64,000 nt of DNA from positions 1-64,000 of IMG/VR virus record IMGVR_UViG_3300006919_000001. One strand, given 5' to 3'. The translations under genes and the position numbers were made by a program. Below, one piece after another: positions 50,580-59,671 of this stretch. Each line of letters starts with the position of its first letter. Positions within the stretch are counted from its first letter, which is position 1. A model generated the notes under the pieces. It did not search any database, had not been told where the DNA came from, and was given only the letters and a program-made list of their open reading frames with translations. Source of the DNA: a virus.

Positions 50580-53372
50580 TTATGATACTATCCAACCTCC
50601 ACCTGGTGGAACTGCTGAATCAGCTTCATTAGTTTTCAATACTACTTTGTGAAATCCTGTGTTTTGGAAATCTACTAATACAGTTCCCGTACTTGGAGAA
50701 ACTGGAAAAGCCACTGAATATAGTGGTCCTAATGCTACATCATTTGTATTGTCCCATTTCTGGAATTCAAATGTTGCAAAAGTTGGAGTATTATTGAAAT
50801 CTGTATATGTATAAGTTACATTAACAAACTCTGTATCAGTCCCCATTTGATTTGGAGATATCGTTACCGTTGCCGGAGTTGTATCTGGCCCATAGTATAG
50901 AGTTATCTCATTAGATTCTAATCCTCCATCATCAGTTACTTTTAATACGTACCATCCAGCATCACTGCCTATTGGGTCTGCATTTAACCAAGATTGTTGA
51001 TTGTCAATATATGGTGGAAATGAAAGCGTTGAATTATATTGAAATCCAGTTGGAGTTCCTCCGGTTGCTGGATTATCTGAATACTTGATTCTTGTTAGAG
51101 TCGCTGCATTCGGTGTATAATATTTAAAAGTTGCTTCACTTACCATATTCCAGAAATCAAATCCAACATAAGGCTCTTCAACCCTACCAGATAATCTAAT
51201 TTCAGCTGCTGGGGGAATTATATCCTCATTGTTTAAATTAGCTATTAATTTAATAAGACTAACTGAAGTTGGCGTTGAAGAATTTTCATATTCTGAAATT
51301 TCCTCTATTATATAAAAGCCTCCAAGTTCACCTATATAAATTGGTTCGCTTAAATCTATGTTTTTAATTATTGGTGCCGGCAATAAGAAGTCTTGTTTCA
51401 CTCTAACCGCATTGTCAACTAACCTATACCATTCAGTAACTCCTTGAGGAATCGTTGCATAATTTACATTTGCCATTAATGGAAGTCCGGTGAAGTCTCC
51501 TTGTATTGAACCATCAGCTCTTTGTTGAGATAATACCCCAGCAAGTGCGCCCCTATATTGAATTAACCCAAGTCCTTTATTTGTAAATTCAGTATACGGA
51601 GAAATGGTGTTTCTCACATTGACAACTTGCTCTACATCTTTAAAGTTTTTATTATAATCTTCGGCTGTTGCCTTGTATCTATTTTCTTGACCTTGATTTA
51701 CTAAATTGTATTTGAATGTATTTCCCAAATATGGGTCATTTAATCCAATTGAATTTATCTTACCATATTCATTTCCAAAATTAGTCTTCCACGTTGGGGG
51801 ATTATATTTTAGTAAATATTCATCCCATACTCCATAATTACCATTGTCTTGCTGCGTTTCATATTGACCGTATGTGAAGAACTTAATAACTTTTGTGTCG
51901 TTATTTATATCCATCAAAATACCTTCTTTATGCATTAAGCTTGTAAGTAATGTTTTTAAAGATTCTGTTGGTGCTCCAAATGTTAAATCCGCTGTGTTGG
52001 GTAAAAATTGTCCAAACTCATCAAATGCTATTACATCTACAGGTAATATTACCTCTATTGCTCTCATTGAACTCAATAGGGTATTATATGAATAAAGTTG
52101 GTTTTGTCTATATCCAATTTGCATACCGATAAAGGCTCCGACACCTGCTGGTGCTAGATTTATTATACTTTTATTTACATTCAATTCTATATCAAACTCT
52201 CTCGCTGGGTCAACGTTTAATTCAATTACTCCAGCTGGAAATTCATTTGGGTCTCCTATTGGTAAACCACTTGAATAATAAGTAGATACTATAGGGTCTC
52301 CTTGAACTAGCGGATGCCAATACAATATAACTCTAACTCTAACATTAGAATGAGCATCTGGACTTACATTAAATTGAAAATCAATTTCTCCAGCATTACC
52401 AGATTCTAAATTTGGAACAAACACATAGTTACCATTAAGTGATGGATTGTCCTCTAATATTGGGTTGTTTACCCAATTAGAATAATCGGCCGGATTTACC
52501 GAAACTGATTGTGGAAAAATCATCAATGAAGATGTGGCCCTAAGAACTACTGATACGGCCTCTGCCCAAAATTCTCCGACTTGTTCAATTACTTCATGTG
52601 GTACGGTTTCAAAAACCGAATCACTATCTTCATTGTCCTTATTGCTTGAACCAACCATGTATGTCGATTCAATAGTCGCCCAATCTACTGACGGGTCATA
52701 TATTGCCGTGTATCCAAATCTTTCAGTTGCTAAATCAAATAATGACATAGCATTAAAGACTGGTCTAGATTGATATGGATTAAACACATTATCTACTCTA
52801 ATTCCAGCATTGTTTTGTTGAAATTGGTCACCTATAACATTCAAGTTATTTGGAAATAAACATAAATTATACCCTCTAGTTCCAACTTCAGTAAGCGGAG
52901 TTAATACTGCATTTGTTGGCAATGAATATCCACGTAGTTCAGCTATTGAAGCTGCGTAATCCGCTGGAATGTCATATGCTATATTTAATAATAATTCTTT
53001 ATAAGTTATTGAGCTCCACCTTGAAATTACATCAAAGGCTTCATCTACAAAATTTACATTTATATCACCACGTAAAGTATTATTGATTAATAAAAATCCA
53101 ACCTTTATAAGTTGGTCATTTATAAAATATTTAGCATTATATTTACTATTCAAAGACCTTGCCAGTTGAGATTGATTAAATACATTAATCCCTAATGCAT
53201 TTATATTCTTCCAAGTATTTGGAAGTGAAAATGTATTACTTCCTCCAATTTGCCTATTCTTTGTTTCTCCTATTTTATTAACTCTTGCATTATACTTAAC
53301 GGACTTAGAATCTCTGAATTCGAGTTCCACCCAGTTCCCGTTTTTTAATATTTCGATTCTGTCTGCATTCAT
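50580..53372 (-). CDS. large tail-tip/hub protein
   Basis: 930 aa, beginning MNADRIEILKNGNWVELEFR. The first 120 residues (GSNTFSLPNTWKNINALG, INNTLRGDINVNFVD) resemble tail proteins of Bacteroidetes phages with a distal-tail-like fold. The middle is beta-rich, and the last 200 residues are two fibronectin/Ig-like domains (ATLTRIKYSDNPATGG, PATVTISPNQMG). It is probably the central tail hub or tip. It lies directly upstream of the tape measure gene. Confidence 0.65.
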   Translation of the reverse strand: MNADRIEILKNGNWVELEFRDSKSVKYNARVNKIGETKNRQIGGSNTFSLPNTWKNINALGINVFNQSQLARSLNSKYNAKYFINDQLIKVGFLLINNTLRGDINVNFVDEAFDVISRWSSITYKELLLNIAYDIPADYAASIAELRGYSLPTNAVLTPLTEVGTRGYNLCLFPNNLNVIGDQFQQNNAGIRVDNVFNPYQSRPVFNAMSLFDLATERFGYTAIYDPSVDWATIESTYMVGSSNKDNEDSDSVFETVPHEVIEQVGEFWAEAVSVVLRATSSLMIFPQSVSVNPADYSNWVNNPILEDNPSLNGNYVFVPNLESGNAGEIDFQFNVSPDAHSNVRVRVILYWHPLVQGDPIVSTYYSSGLPIGDPNEFPAGVIELNVDPAREFDIELNVNKSIINLAPAGVGAFIGMQIGYRQNQLYSYNTLLSSMRAIEVILPVDVIAFDEFGQFLPNTADLTFGAPTESLKTLLTSLMHKEGILMDINNDTKVIKFFTYGQYETQQDNGNYGVWDEYLLKYNPPTWKTNFGNEYGKINSIGLNDPYLGNTFKYNLVNQGQENRYKATAEDYNKNFKDVEQVVNVRNTISPYTEFTNKGLGLIQYRGALAGVLSQQRADGSIQGDFTGLPLMANVNYATIPQGVTEWYRLVDNAVRVKQDFLLPAPIIKNIDLSEPIYIGELGGFYIIEEISEYENSSTPTSVSLIKLIANLNNEDIIPPAAEIRLSGRVEEPYVGFDFWNMVSEATFKYYTPNAATLTRIKYSDNPATGGTPTGFQYNSTLSFPPYIDNQQSWLNADPIGSDAGWYVLKVTDDGGLESNEITLYYGPDTTPATVTISPNQMGTDTEFVNVTYTYTDFNNTPTFATFEFQKWDNTNDVALGPLYSVAFPVSPSTGTVLVDFQNTGFHKVVLKTNEADSAVPPGGGWIVS

Positions 53373-53373
53373 A

Positions 53374-54381
53374 TTATCTTGTTTTTTGTTTTGTTTCTGA
53401 AATACTCTTCATTGATACTGAAAAATCCCCACCGCTTGACAAAGAAGTTATTGGAGTCGATGAACTAGTTTTTCTAACTAATTCTAATGGACTAGTAACA
53501 GTTCTTTTATAGTATAGTGCAGGTGTCGAGTGAATACCACTAACAGCCATTAAGTCTTCCTTAGAAAGAGATAATGCTTTTGTTGAGATTGTATACGAAG
53601 ACATAACCTCAGTGTAGTTAACTCCAATGTATGGAGAACCATTTATTTCTTCAGTTGATTTAAACATACCTGATGATATGTTTCCACTATATGAACCTGA
53701 TTCCGATTCTGTTGCTATATCCATACCCCAAATCATCCACGACCCAAATCTACTTTTAAATACTAGGAATCCACCATCTGCAGCGCAGCCTTCGTCTTCG
53801 ATATTTGTCGTTATTATTGGCGATGAATCGACGGCAGTTGCTAATGCTAATTGGGAATCAAAAGTTGGATATCCAATCCATCTCCCTTTTAACTGTACCC
53901 CGTAAAGTTCAGCTTCTGTCAATACTTGACTTTCGTCAACTAATGGTACAAAATTCTTAAGAGTCCTGCCCCCTATTATTGGTAATTTTGTAACTATAGT
54001 TTCGGCCACAGTGTAGTCCGTATAAATTCTAAACTCATACTTATATTTTGAAACTACGGATTGCCAACCACTTACACTATCAGTCATCTCAGTAGTAGAT
54101 TGATACTTGTAAACATCTGCATCATGATACTGCCTAGCTAGCTCCATTAAGTCTACACTTAAAGCTACTCCAGAATTAATGTCATAGATTGCATACTTTG
54201 ATTCAAAAGCTACTTGAACAGAACTATCCGTTGTGTCTATTATACTAATGTCTATAAAGAATAAAGTTGATAGTGGATTGTCATCCAATAAAACTACCCT
54301 TAGGGGCTCGAACAAATAACAGTAAGAGCATGCTGGTGTAATTACTTGCCCGGATATTTCCGGATTAATTGTTATTGCCAT
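53374..54381 (-). CDS. tail structural protein
   Basis: 335 aa, beginning MAITINPEISGQVITPACSY. A beta-rich protein without named motif; one base separates it from the 930-aa tail-tip gene. It is probably a distal tail or baseplate component, judged by position only. Confidence 0.5.
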   Translation of the reverse strand: MAITINPEISGQVITPACSYCYLFEPLRVVLLDDNPLSTLFFIDISIIDTTDSSVQVAFESKYAIYDINSGVALSVDLMELARQYHDADVYKYQSTTEMTDSVSGWQSVVSKYKYEFRIYTDYTVAETIVTKLPIIGGRTLKNFVPLVDESQVLTEAELYGVQLKGRWIGYPTFDSQLALATAVDSSPIITTNIEDEGCAADGGFLVFKSRFGSWMIWGMDIATESESGSYSGNISSGMFKSTEEINGSPYIGVNYTEVMSSYTISTKALSLSKEDLMAVSGIHSTPALYYKRTVTSPLELVRKTSSSTPITSLSSGGDFSVSMKSISETKQKTR

Positions 54382-54386
54382 TTTAT

Positions 54387-54542
54387 TTATTTTTTAGGTG
54401 ACCAAATATTTCCTGAGAAATTATTTAACCATTGTTTTTTATTATTACACGATACGCAATCTTTTTTACGTTCTGCTGTTTTTGGTAATACGGTTTTGAT
54501 TATGGTCTCAACCATATCGCCAAGTCCTTTTGTATTTTCCAT
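54387..54542 (-). CDS. small Cys-containing protein, 51 aa
   Basis: Begins MENTKGLGDMVETIIKTVLP and has the pair DCVSCNNKKQW; ends WSPKK. The 5-nt spacing to the next gene supports reality. Similar small CxxC proteins occur in tail modules of related phages; function unknown. Confidence 0.5.
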   Translation of the reverse strand: MENTKGLGDMVETIIKTVLPKTAERKKDCVSCNNKKQWLNNFSGNIWSPKK

Positions 54543-54557
54543 ATTATTTTATTTTAG

Positions 54558-54621
54558 TAACTCATAGGGGATTCGAACCCTTCTCTATAATTGTACCACC
54601 TGGCCAGTTGGTGGATGAGTT
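54558..54621 (-). tRNA. tRNA-like element lacking a normal anticodon arm
   Basis: The acceptor AACTCAT/ATGAGTT pairs perfectly over 7 bp. A 5-bp arm CCACC/GGTGG carries a D-like loop with CTGGCCA, and the T arm holds TTCGAAT. Only about 13 nt (TACAATTATAGAG) separate the D-like and T arms, so there is no room for an anticodon stem-loop plus variable region. The whole element is 64 nt. Confidence 0.5.
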
Positions 54622-54707
54622 AAAAGATAATAAGTTTGTATTTCACTTACTACCAACAATTGCCCTCGACTATACTGCATGTAGCAATATATTATCTCGA
54701 AGTACCG

Positions 54708-54938
54708 TTATCTTAAATTAATTATAATTCTACTTACTGTTCTGCTTAAGTGCTGTAGGTACACATTAAATGCGTCCATAACCCTTGATTGACCATCGCC
54801 TTCGAATCTAGTATTTGTTGCGAAATTAATCGTATCTCCAAATCTAATATCTTGACAATCCTGTAAATGTGCTAATAATTCTCCATTGTAATATGAAGTC
54901 ATATCGCTGCTATTAATTATTAATATATCTTTCGTCAT
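54708..54938 (-). CDS. hypothetical virion-region protein, 76 aa
   Basis: Begins MTKDILIINSSDMTSYYNGE and shares one base with the upstream gene. Small protein in the connector region with no motif recognised; perhaps a tail or neck component. Confidence 0.55.
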   Translation of the reverse strand: MTKDILIINSSDMTSYYNGELLAHLQDCQDIRFGDTINFATNTRFEGDGQSRVMDAFNVYLQHLSRTVSRIIINLR

Positions 54939-55387
54939 TATGCTTTAAATTTTATTTCAGTGGGTAACGCCTTGTCATAAGCTTTATTTACATCTTGAGA
55001 TTGCTTCTCCATGACCTCAACACTTAAAGTTTTAGTGTATTCTCCTACGCTATTATTAATTGCCTCCTGAATTGCATTCGGTGCATTAGGTACCCAATTT
55101 TTGGTTCCCTTTTTTCCAATGCTATTCTGTATTGCAAACGCGGTTCCCATCTCATTTGTACCCTCAAAAATAATTCCCTTGTCTCCAATCCATTCTAAAA
55201 TTGGGTCTAGTGGTGGTTTCTTTCCAGGGCCTCTTCCGTACTTCGCAAATTGTACGTGTGCTGGGGTTAACATTGTGACATTGTCTGAACCTATATTAAT
55301 AACACTTTTGTCAGTTGTGTATTGGTCAAGGTCTTCAGCAATTGCTTTTAGAAATGCCTCTGATAACCTTATGAATATGTCGTTCAT
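54938..55387 (-). CDS. HK97 gp10-like head-tail connector/tail completion protein
   Basis: 149 aa. FAKYGRGPGKKPPLDPILEWI (about 49-69) and FAIQNSIGKKGTKNWVPN (about 84-102) are the pattern of gp10-like connector proteins in Bacteroidetes phages. It would join the neck to the tail. It lies between two other small connector-type genes. Confidence 0.65.
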   Translation of the reverse strand: MNDIFIRLSEAFLKAIAEDLDQYTTDKSVINIGSDNVTMLTPAHVQFAKYGRGPGKKPPLDPILEWIGDKGIIFEGTNEMGTAFAIQNSIGKKGTKNWVPNAPNAIQEAINNSVGEYTKTLSVEVMEKQSQDVNKAYDKALPTEIKFKA

Positions 55388-55393
55388 TTTTGG

Positions 55394-55840
55394 TTAGCAG
55401 TTTTTAACCGGGGCTGCCATTGTAAATCTGCCCAATATCCCGGCATGTTTTCCGGCGCCATGCTTTGGTACTAATTTACTTCCAACTGCGGACAAAGGTT
55501 CTCCTGCATAATTAGTAAGAGTTGGAGACAATAGACCCCTCAAGTTTTGGACGAATTGCATATACAAATAATGCATTTCAGTTGCCATGCTTTCAGCTTC
55601 ATCTTTTGTTGTGTCTTCTGGTTTACCCATTAGTAAACAAACCACATCCACGGTTGGGTTGTCTAAGAATCCATGTTCGTTAAAAGTCATTTTAATATCC
55701 ATGTCCCAAGATACCAACATAATTGGCAAATCAGCTTGTGATGTTATTCTATTTAATTGTACTTCTATTTTTTCAGTGGAATTTGTGATTACAGCCGTAA
55801 TTCCAACTGACTCAGCTGCTTCTTTTATTTTTGTAATCAT
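55394..55840 (-). CDS. probable tail terminator/neck protein
   Basis: 148 aa, beginning MITKIKEAAESVGITAVITN. An alpha/beta protein with LPIMLVSWDMDIKMTFN and NPTVDVVCLLMGKPEDTTKD, like minor tail or terminator proteins of about 150 aa. The call comes mainly from its place beside the gp10-like gene. Confidence 0.5.
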   Translation of the reverse strand: MITKIKEAAESVGITAVITNSTEKIEVQLNRITSQADLPIMLVSWDMDIKMTFNEHGFLDNPTVDVVCLLMGKPEDTTKDEAESMATEMHYLYMQFVQNLRGLLSPTLTNYAGEPLSAVGSKLVPKHGAGKHAGILGRFTMAAPVKNC

Positions 55841-55853
55841 TTTTTTGTTTTTA

Positions 55854-55976
55854 TTAAATTAATCCACTCCAATATAATATAAACCCTATGAGATGGGTTG
55901 TCATAGGGTATTTGAATAAATTTGAATCGACATATGCACCATTAAAATACATCAATAATACTATAAGTCTTTCCAT
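55854..55976 (-). CDS. small membrane peptide, 40 aa (tentative)
   Basis: Begins MERLIVLLMYFNGAYVD and ends FILYWSGLI; two short hydrophobic parts. The ATG lies 7 nt after the upstream gene's stop. A hairpin (55883-55909) falls inside it, so the region may instead be a terminator. Confidence 0.35.
   Translation of the reverse strand: MERLIVLLMYFNGAYVDSNLFKYPMTTHLIGFILYWSGLI
55883..55909 (-). terminator. perfect 9-bp hairpin
   Basis: ACCCTATGA / TCATAGGGT with a 9-nt loop, followed on the minus strand by TTTATATTATATT. It may end the transcript of the holin-like gene at 55983. Confidence 0.5.
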
Positions 55977-55982
55977 TATTTT

Positions 55983-56456
55983 TTATTTTCTAGTTGAGAT
56001 ATTTCTATATTTCTCCATCCCCCTTGAACCAAAATATGCTATGTAAACACCAAGCAATAATGATTTCAAAAGTTCAATCCATTCTGACGGTACTTCAATT
56101 TCCGTGCTGAAAGAATCTAAATAAATTAATACAATTGTTGTAACTGTTAGGAATACTAAACTTAGAGGTCTAACATTTTTTGATAACCAAGAATCTGACA
56201 TCATATCAGAATCCCATCTATCGGTAACGCCTTCCATTTCTGCAATATCAAGTTTCATAACTGTTATTGCAAATTCTCTATCAGCATCCGACATTGAATC
56301 ATCTCCTGCAATTATATCCATTGCACCTTTTATGTTTCCAGTAGAAAGGTTTCCTACAACCCCAGCCACATCTCTAAAATTTATGGAACGTAGGAATTTA
56401 CCTACTGCAGTTCCATCTCCTCCGTTCTTTCTTTTATTCGGGTTAGGTTGTTTCAT
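55983..56456 (-). CDS. holin-like protein of the 3TM type
   Basis: 157 aa. A soluble N-terminus is followed by DRWDSDMMSDSWLSKNVRPL and two strong spans (about 96-113 and 127-142, SLVFLTVTTIVLIYLD, LLKSLLLGVYIAYFG). The W-S-KNVRP box before the first span is typical of the 3TM holin family. The genome has a second holin next to the endolysin, so this one may serve another membrane role. Confidence 0.65.
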   Translation of the reverse strand: MKQPNPNKRKNGGDGTAVGKFLRSINFRDVAGVVGNLSTGNIKGAMDIIAGDDSMSDADREFAITVMKLDIAEMEGVTDRWDSDMMSDSWLSKNVRPLSLVFLTVTTIVLIYLDSFSTEIEVPSEWIELLKSLLLGVYIAYFGSRGMEKYRNISTRK

Positions 56457-56462
56457 ATTTTT

Positions 56463-57203
56463 TTATTTTGCGTATCTTCTTTGTTCTCTCATCTTCCTTT
56501 CTTTGATGACCCTTAAATTCTCATGAATATGAGCGTAGGTTGCATCTGAATAAGAATTCATTTGAGTTAAAGCATAGCTTACTTGCCAAGCTTCATCATA
56601 AGAACTATTAAAGTCCTTACATATTTTTTTTATTGTTGACAGCATGTTGAATTGTTGCATCCTATGAATTCCAGCAGTTTGCATATCTTCATTGGGTACC
56701 TCAACCGAGGCGAATCTTTTTTTCCACTCTAGCTGTGATTCTTTTAGATTTTTGTAAATCCAATTATACAATCCAACCATATCTACCAATGATTCATTCT
56801 CTATTTTTTCAATAAAGTCTTTAAACTTTTTACAATCCGAATCATAGTGGTCATCTATATTTTTCTCATAGCATGATATTGCTATCATCCTACTCATCAT
56901 ATTTACAACATCTGAATCTTCATCCACTGAGCCAAGGAAAGAATTTATTTCCATCATTGCCTTGAACGATATTGAATCTATATTGCTAGGTCTTTTTATA
57001 TTTCCTTTTTCATTATACTCCAATTCCTCAAGGTCAAGATTTTGACCATGCTTGATTATAAGTAATGCTTTTTTTAGTGCTCCGCTAAATCCAATATTAT
57101 TGAAGAACCAAAGCTTCTTATATCCAACGACTTCTTCAACAACTCCAGTAACATCGATGGAGCTTCCAGTTATCTTTGTTAAGTCTTTTAATCTCAATTT
57201 CAT
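56463..57203 (-). CDS. hypothetical protein of the virion region, 246 aa
   Basis: Begins MKLRLKDLTKITGSSIDVTG. Helical, with a C-terminal segment AWQVSYALTQMNSYSDATYAH that I associate with uncharacterised Bacteroidetes phage proteins near tail genes. It could be a tail assembly chaperone; evidence is positional. Confidence 0.5.
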   Translation of the reverse strand: MKLRLKDLTKITGSSIDVTGVVEEVVGYKKLWFFNNIGFSGALKKALLIIKHGQNLDLEELEYNEKGNIKRPSNIDSISFKAMMEINSFLGSVDEDSDVVNMMSRMIAISCYEKNIDDHYDSDCKKFKDFIEKIENESLVDMVGLYNWIYKNLKESQLEWKKRFASVEVPNEDMQTAGIHRMQQFNMLSTIKKICKDFNSSYDEAWQVSYALTQMNSYSDATYAHIHENLRVIKERKMREQRRYAK

Positions 57204-57228
57204 TTTACCTAGTTTTTTAAAATAGAAA

Positions 57229-57250
57229 AGGAGCCGTTTTAAGGGCCCCT
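57229..57250 (-). terminator. terminator hairpin
   Basis: AGGAGCC pairs with GGGCCCCT with one mismatch, T-rich on both flanks, between genes at 56463-57203 and 57281-57853. Since it lies upstream of the first gene and after the second, it should end the latter's transcript. Confidence 0.6.
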
Positions 57251-57280
57251 AATTTTTATTCTATATATTTGTATTAAACC

Positions 57281-57853
57281 TTATTGATTATCCCTTATGG
57301 TTGCGCTATGATATTCCTCGTAGGTTAGATTAACAAAGATTGCTAACGGGATTGCCGCCACAACCTCTCCCCAAGCTACTGAGTATATTTTTAATACGAA
57401 TCCTCCGACAAACCCGAGTATTCCAACTATGGCTCCAATCAAGGCGATTAACTGTGCTCTTTTTGACCTATGGTAAGTTACCATTGCAACATACCCAAAT
57501 AGGATTGCGCTTCCGGTTCCAGCCAAATGCAAAGCCTCTATTATCTTTGATGGGTTATTTACACTAAATGTAATTACCGTTCCAAACAAATAAGCCACTG
57601 CTATAAAACATTGTCCCAATGTAATTCTACCAAGTAACCAAATTTTAGTTATCTCAACTTCTTTATTCGGATTTGTAAAACCCGATATCATAAATAAGGA
57701 TGATATACATACTAGCGTTGAATATAAAAGTGGGTCATGCATAGTTCCAGCATATTGACTCCAACTTGGATATAAATTTAGTACGGCCATAAGTAATCCA
57801 AGGACTAATGAAATTGCCGTTAAAATTCTTACATTTAAGATTGCTCTTTTCAT
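57281..57853 (-). CDS. polytopic membrane protein, 190 aa
   Basis: Five or six membrane spans (about 10-28, 44-58, 72-95, 107-124, 133-155, 158-175). Begins MKRAILNVRILTAISLVLGL. No family recognised. An unusual gene at the head of a virion region; a role in the host membrane is likely. Confidence 0.6.
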   Translation of the reverse strand: MKRAILNVRILTAISLVLGLLMAVLNLYPSWSQYAGTMHDPLLYSTLVCISSLFMISGFTNPNKEVEITKIWLLGRITLGQCFIAVAYLFGTVITFSVNNPSKIIEALHLAGTGSAILFGYVAMVTYHRSKRAQLIALIGAIVGILGFVGGFVLKIYSVAWGEVVAAIPLAIFVNLTYEEYHSATIRDNQ

Positions 57854-57918
57854 AGTTTTGTTTTTTAATGGATATCTACCCTAATGGTTTTGCATTAGAA
57901 TCGATTTTAAACAATAAA

Positions 57919-57939
57919 AGAGGCCCTCTACGAGCCTCT
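57919..57939 (-). terminator. terminator hairpin
   Basis: AGAGGC / GCCTCT stem with a 9-nt loop, then TTTTATTG on the minus strand, after the gene at 57994-58365. Confidence 0.75.
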
Positions 57940-57993
57940 AATGTGTTTTGTATATATTTATGTCACTATATAAAAGATAAGCCGTTAGACCTC

Positions 57994-58365
57994 TTATTTT
58001 AAATAGTCTCCATTGGTTAACATTTTCTCAAACGTTTCCAATCTAACCAGTAATCCTTTTTTATGAGAAGCGATTGCAACTCCAGAAGCTCTTTTTAATT
58101 TTGCAATCAAAGTTTCTAACTCAGCTTTTGGTAGTAATTCTTCTTTTTCTTTTTCCTCCTGAACCAAAGCAATCTCAGCCTCCTCAGCCTTCTTACCAGA
58201 AATCTCTGCTAATTTATCTAATGCAGATTTGATTAGTTCATTTGCTTTTTTGCCGGGCTTCCAAACTCCCTCAATTCCCAAATCGGTAAACTTTGATTTT
58301 AAATCTCCGTATTTTACTTTTGATAATGATTCGAATGTCTCTCCTTTTCCTTGTGTATTTTCCAT
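57994..58365 (-). CDS. small SAP/HeH-like protein
   Basis: 123 aa. Residues about 18-52 (YGDLKSKFTDLGIEGVWKPG, then KKANELIKSAL) resemble the helix-extended-helix (SAP-like) fold of phage DNA-binding or rho-N-like proteins. The rest is a charged helix. It may bind DNA at the head or control transcription. Position is ahead of the virion genes. Confidence 0.5.
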   Translation of the reverse strand: MENTQGKGETFESLSKVKYGDLKSKFTDLGIEGVWKPGKKANELIKSALDKLAEISGKKAEEAEIALVQEEKEKEELLPKAELETLIAKLKRASGVAIASHKKGLLVRLETFEKMLTNGDYLK

Positions 58366-58377
58366 AATTTGTTTTTG

Positions 58378-58677
58378 TTAAATTAAACCTTTTAATTGTT
58401 TTTCTAGTTTTTTTGATGCTATTACATCCCGGATAATTGCAAGGTGCCCATACAATTCATATGGTTCAAATGCTTTTAGCATCTCCTCATTGTCTTCTGC
58501 AAATCCGGTTTCACACCAAGTCTTAAATTCATCTAGCGTTTTAAATTGCTGGATGAGGTTTGTTGGCTTGAGCAATTCTTCAAACATGGCATCCATCTCT
58601 GTATGCCCATAATTTTTTCCCTCGAAGTGTTCGCCTCCGTTTTGGTTATCTTCGTTATACATATCCTCTGGTGTCAT
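58378..58677 (-). CDS. hypothetical acidic protein, 99 aa
   Basis: Begins MTPEDMYNEDNQNGGEHFEG. Acidic N-terminus, helical C-terminal half. No motif recognised. Same orientation and short spacing to its neighbours. Confidence 0.55.
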   Translation of the reverse strand: MTPEDMYNEDNQNGGEHFEGKNYGHTEMDAMFEELLKPTNLIQQFKTLDEFKTWCETGFAEDNEEMLKAFEPYELYGHLAIIRDVIASKKLEKQLKGLI

Positions 58678-58688
58678 TTTGATTATTA

Positions 58689-58796
58689 TTAATCGTTATC
58701 GTCGAAGTCGCTTGGGTCTCCGTATTTTGAATATAAAATATCTGAAACTATCAAAGATACTATCAAAATGATTATTAGTCTTACACAGTCCTCCAT
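58689..58796 (-). CDS. small single-pass membrane peptide, 35 aa
   Basis: Begins MEDCVRLIIILIVSLIVSDI; one span (residues 6-22) followed by an acidic tail (DPSDFDDND). It lies between the gene at 58378 and the terminator at 58813. Unknown role. Confidence 0.45.
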   Translation of the reverse strand: MEDCVRLIIILIVSLIVSDILYSKYGDPSDFDDND

Positions 58797-58812
58797 AATG
58801 TTCTATTTTAAA

Positions 58813-58833
58813 GGCCGGCTTTTTACACCGGCT
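58813..58833 (-). terminator. terminator hairpin
   Basis: GCCGG / CCGGC with a 9-nt loop, T-rich on the minus strand, after the gene at 58843-59055. Confidence 0.6.
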
Positions 58834-58842
58834 CTGTTAAAC

Positions 58843-59055
58843 TTAACTTCTAAGCGCTTGGATTATTTCCTCCGCCATTATATTGGCTTGCTCTTCTTTT
58901 CTTTTCCTCGTGTCTCGGGTTAGTGTTTCTAGGTGGATTTCTGTTCCATCTATTTTAACAATTTTCTGTCCCGCCAATAAGGCTCCTACAACTTGCTCAT
59001 GGTCTGTGTTTGGTAAAAATTTCATAACGGTATTTTTTATAGTTTTATAATTCAT
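58843..59055 (-). CDS. hypothetical protein, 70 aa
   Basis: Begins MNYKTIKNTVMKFLPNTDHE. I chose the ATG at 59055 over the in-frame ATG at 59073, because the latter lies within the upstream gene and 59055 has the leader AATAAAATT. Helical C-terminus (EEQANIMAEEIIQALRS). Confidence 0.55.
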   Translation of the reverse strand: MNYKTIKNTVMKFLPNTDHEQVVGALLAGQKIVKIDGTEIHLETLTRDTRKRKEEQANIMAEEIIQALRS

Positions 59056-59062
59056 AATTTTA

Positions 59063-59626
59063 TTAGTCAACAATTTTCATTCCTAATTTTTTCTCAGCCT
59101 CTTCTTTTGTAATGGTTGTCACAATATCAACCCACCCCGTTTCTGGAGAAAATACTATTACATTCTCACCATGGCCCATTGCCCAAACTCGATTATAATT
59201 ATCTACGTGCCAAAATTCAGAAATAGAAATAACTTTATCACCGTCTCCTCTTACTTGAGCTCCACCCGAATAACCCTTTTTATTAAATTGTATTTTTAAT
59301 GCCTCATGTATTTCTTTCCCAGTCATTTCAATCAATTGCTGCGACCATCTAGTATTCGACCATGAACTTACGGCCCATTCTCCATCACTAATTTCAAAAT
59401 GCTCATGTTGAACTGAACCTTCGAAAAAACCATCCTTGGTAATAGATTTAATTAGTATTTCATAATTAATACTAGTTTCTTCGTATCCATCTGGAAGTCT
59501 ATACCATTTTCCAACTTCTAATTTAATTGGAAATAATCTTGGGAAAATGGCCTTAACTTCTGAAAGTTTTGGTACATAATTTTGCTCGTTTAAATTTTTA
59601 ATAAATTCTTTTTGTTCTGCGTTCAT
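59063..59626 (-). CDS. hypothetical protein, 187 aa
   Basis: Begins MNAEQKEFIKNLNEQNYVPK. The centre has KWYRLPDGYEETS and several aromatic beta strands; the C-terminal KEEAEKKLGMKIVD is a short helix. No domain recognised. Probably an early gene. Confidence 0.55.
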   Translation of the reverse strand: MNAEQKEFIKNLNEQNYVPKLSEVKAIFPRLFPIKLEVGKWYRLPDGYEETSINYEILIKSITKDGFFEGSVQHEHFEISDGEWAVSSWSNTRWSQQLIEMTGKEIHEALKIQFNKKGYSGGAQVRGDGDKVISISEFWHVDNYNRVWAMGHGENVIVFSPETGWVDIVTTITKEEAEKKLGMKIVD

Positions 59627-59671
59627 GATTTTAAAATTTGTGGGTCTATATTTATTTTTAAATAACCCGGT

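Noticed and set aside
55983-56456. Spanin or second endolysin partner
   Set aside because: The two spans and the WxSKNVRP box fit a 3TM holin-like protein; no lipobox or periplasmic coiled coil is present.
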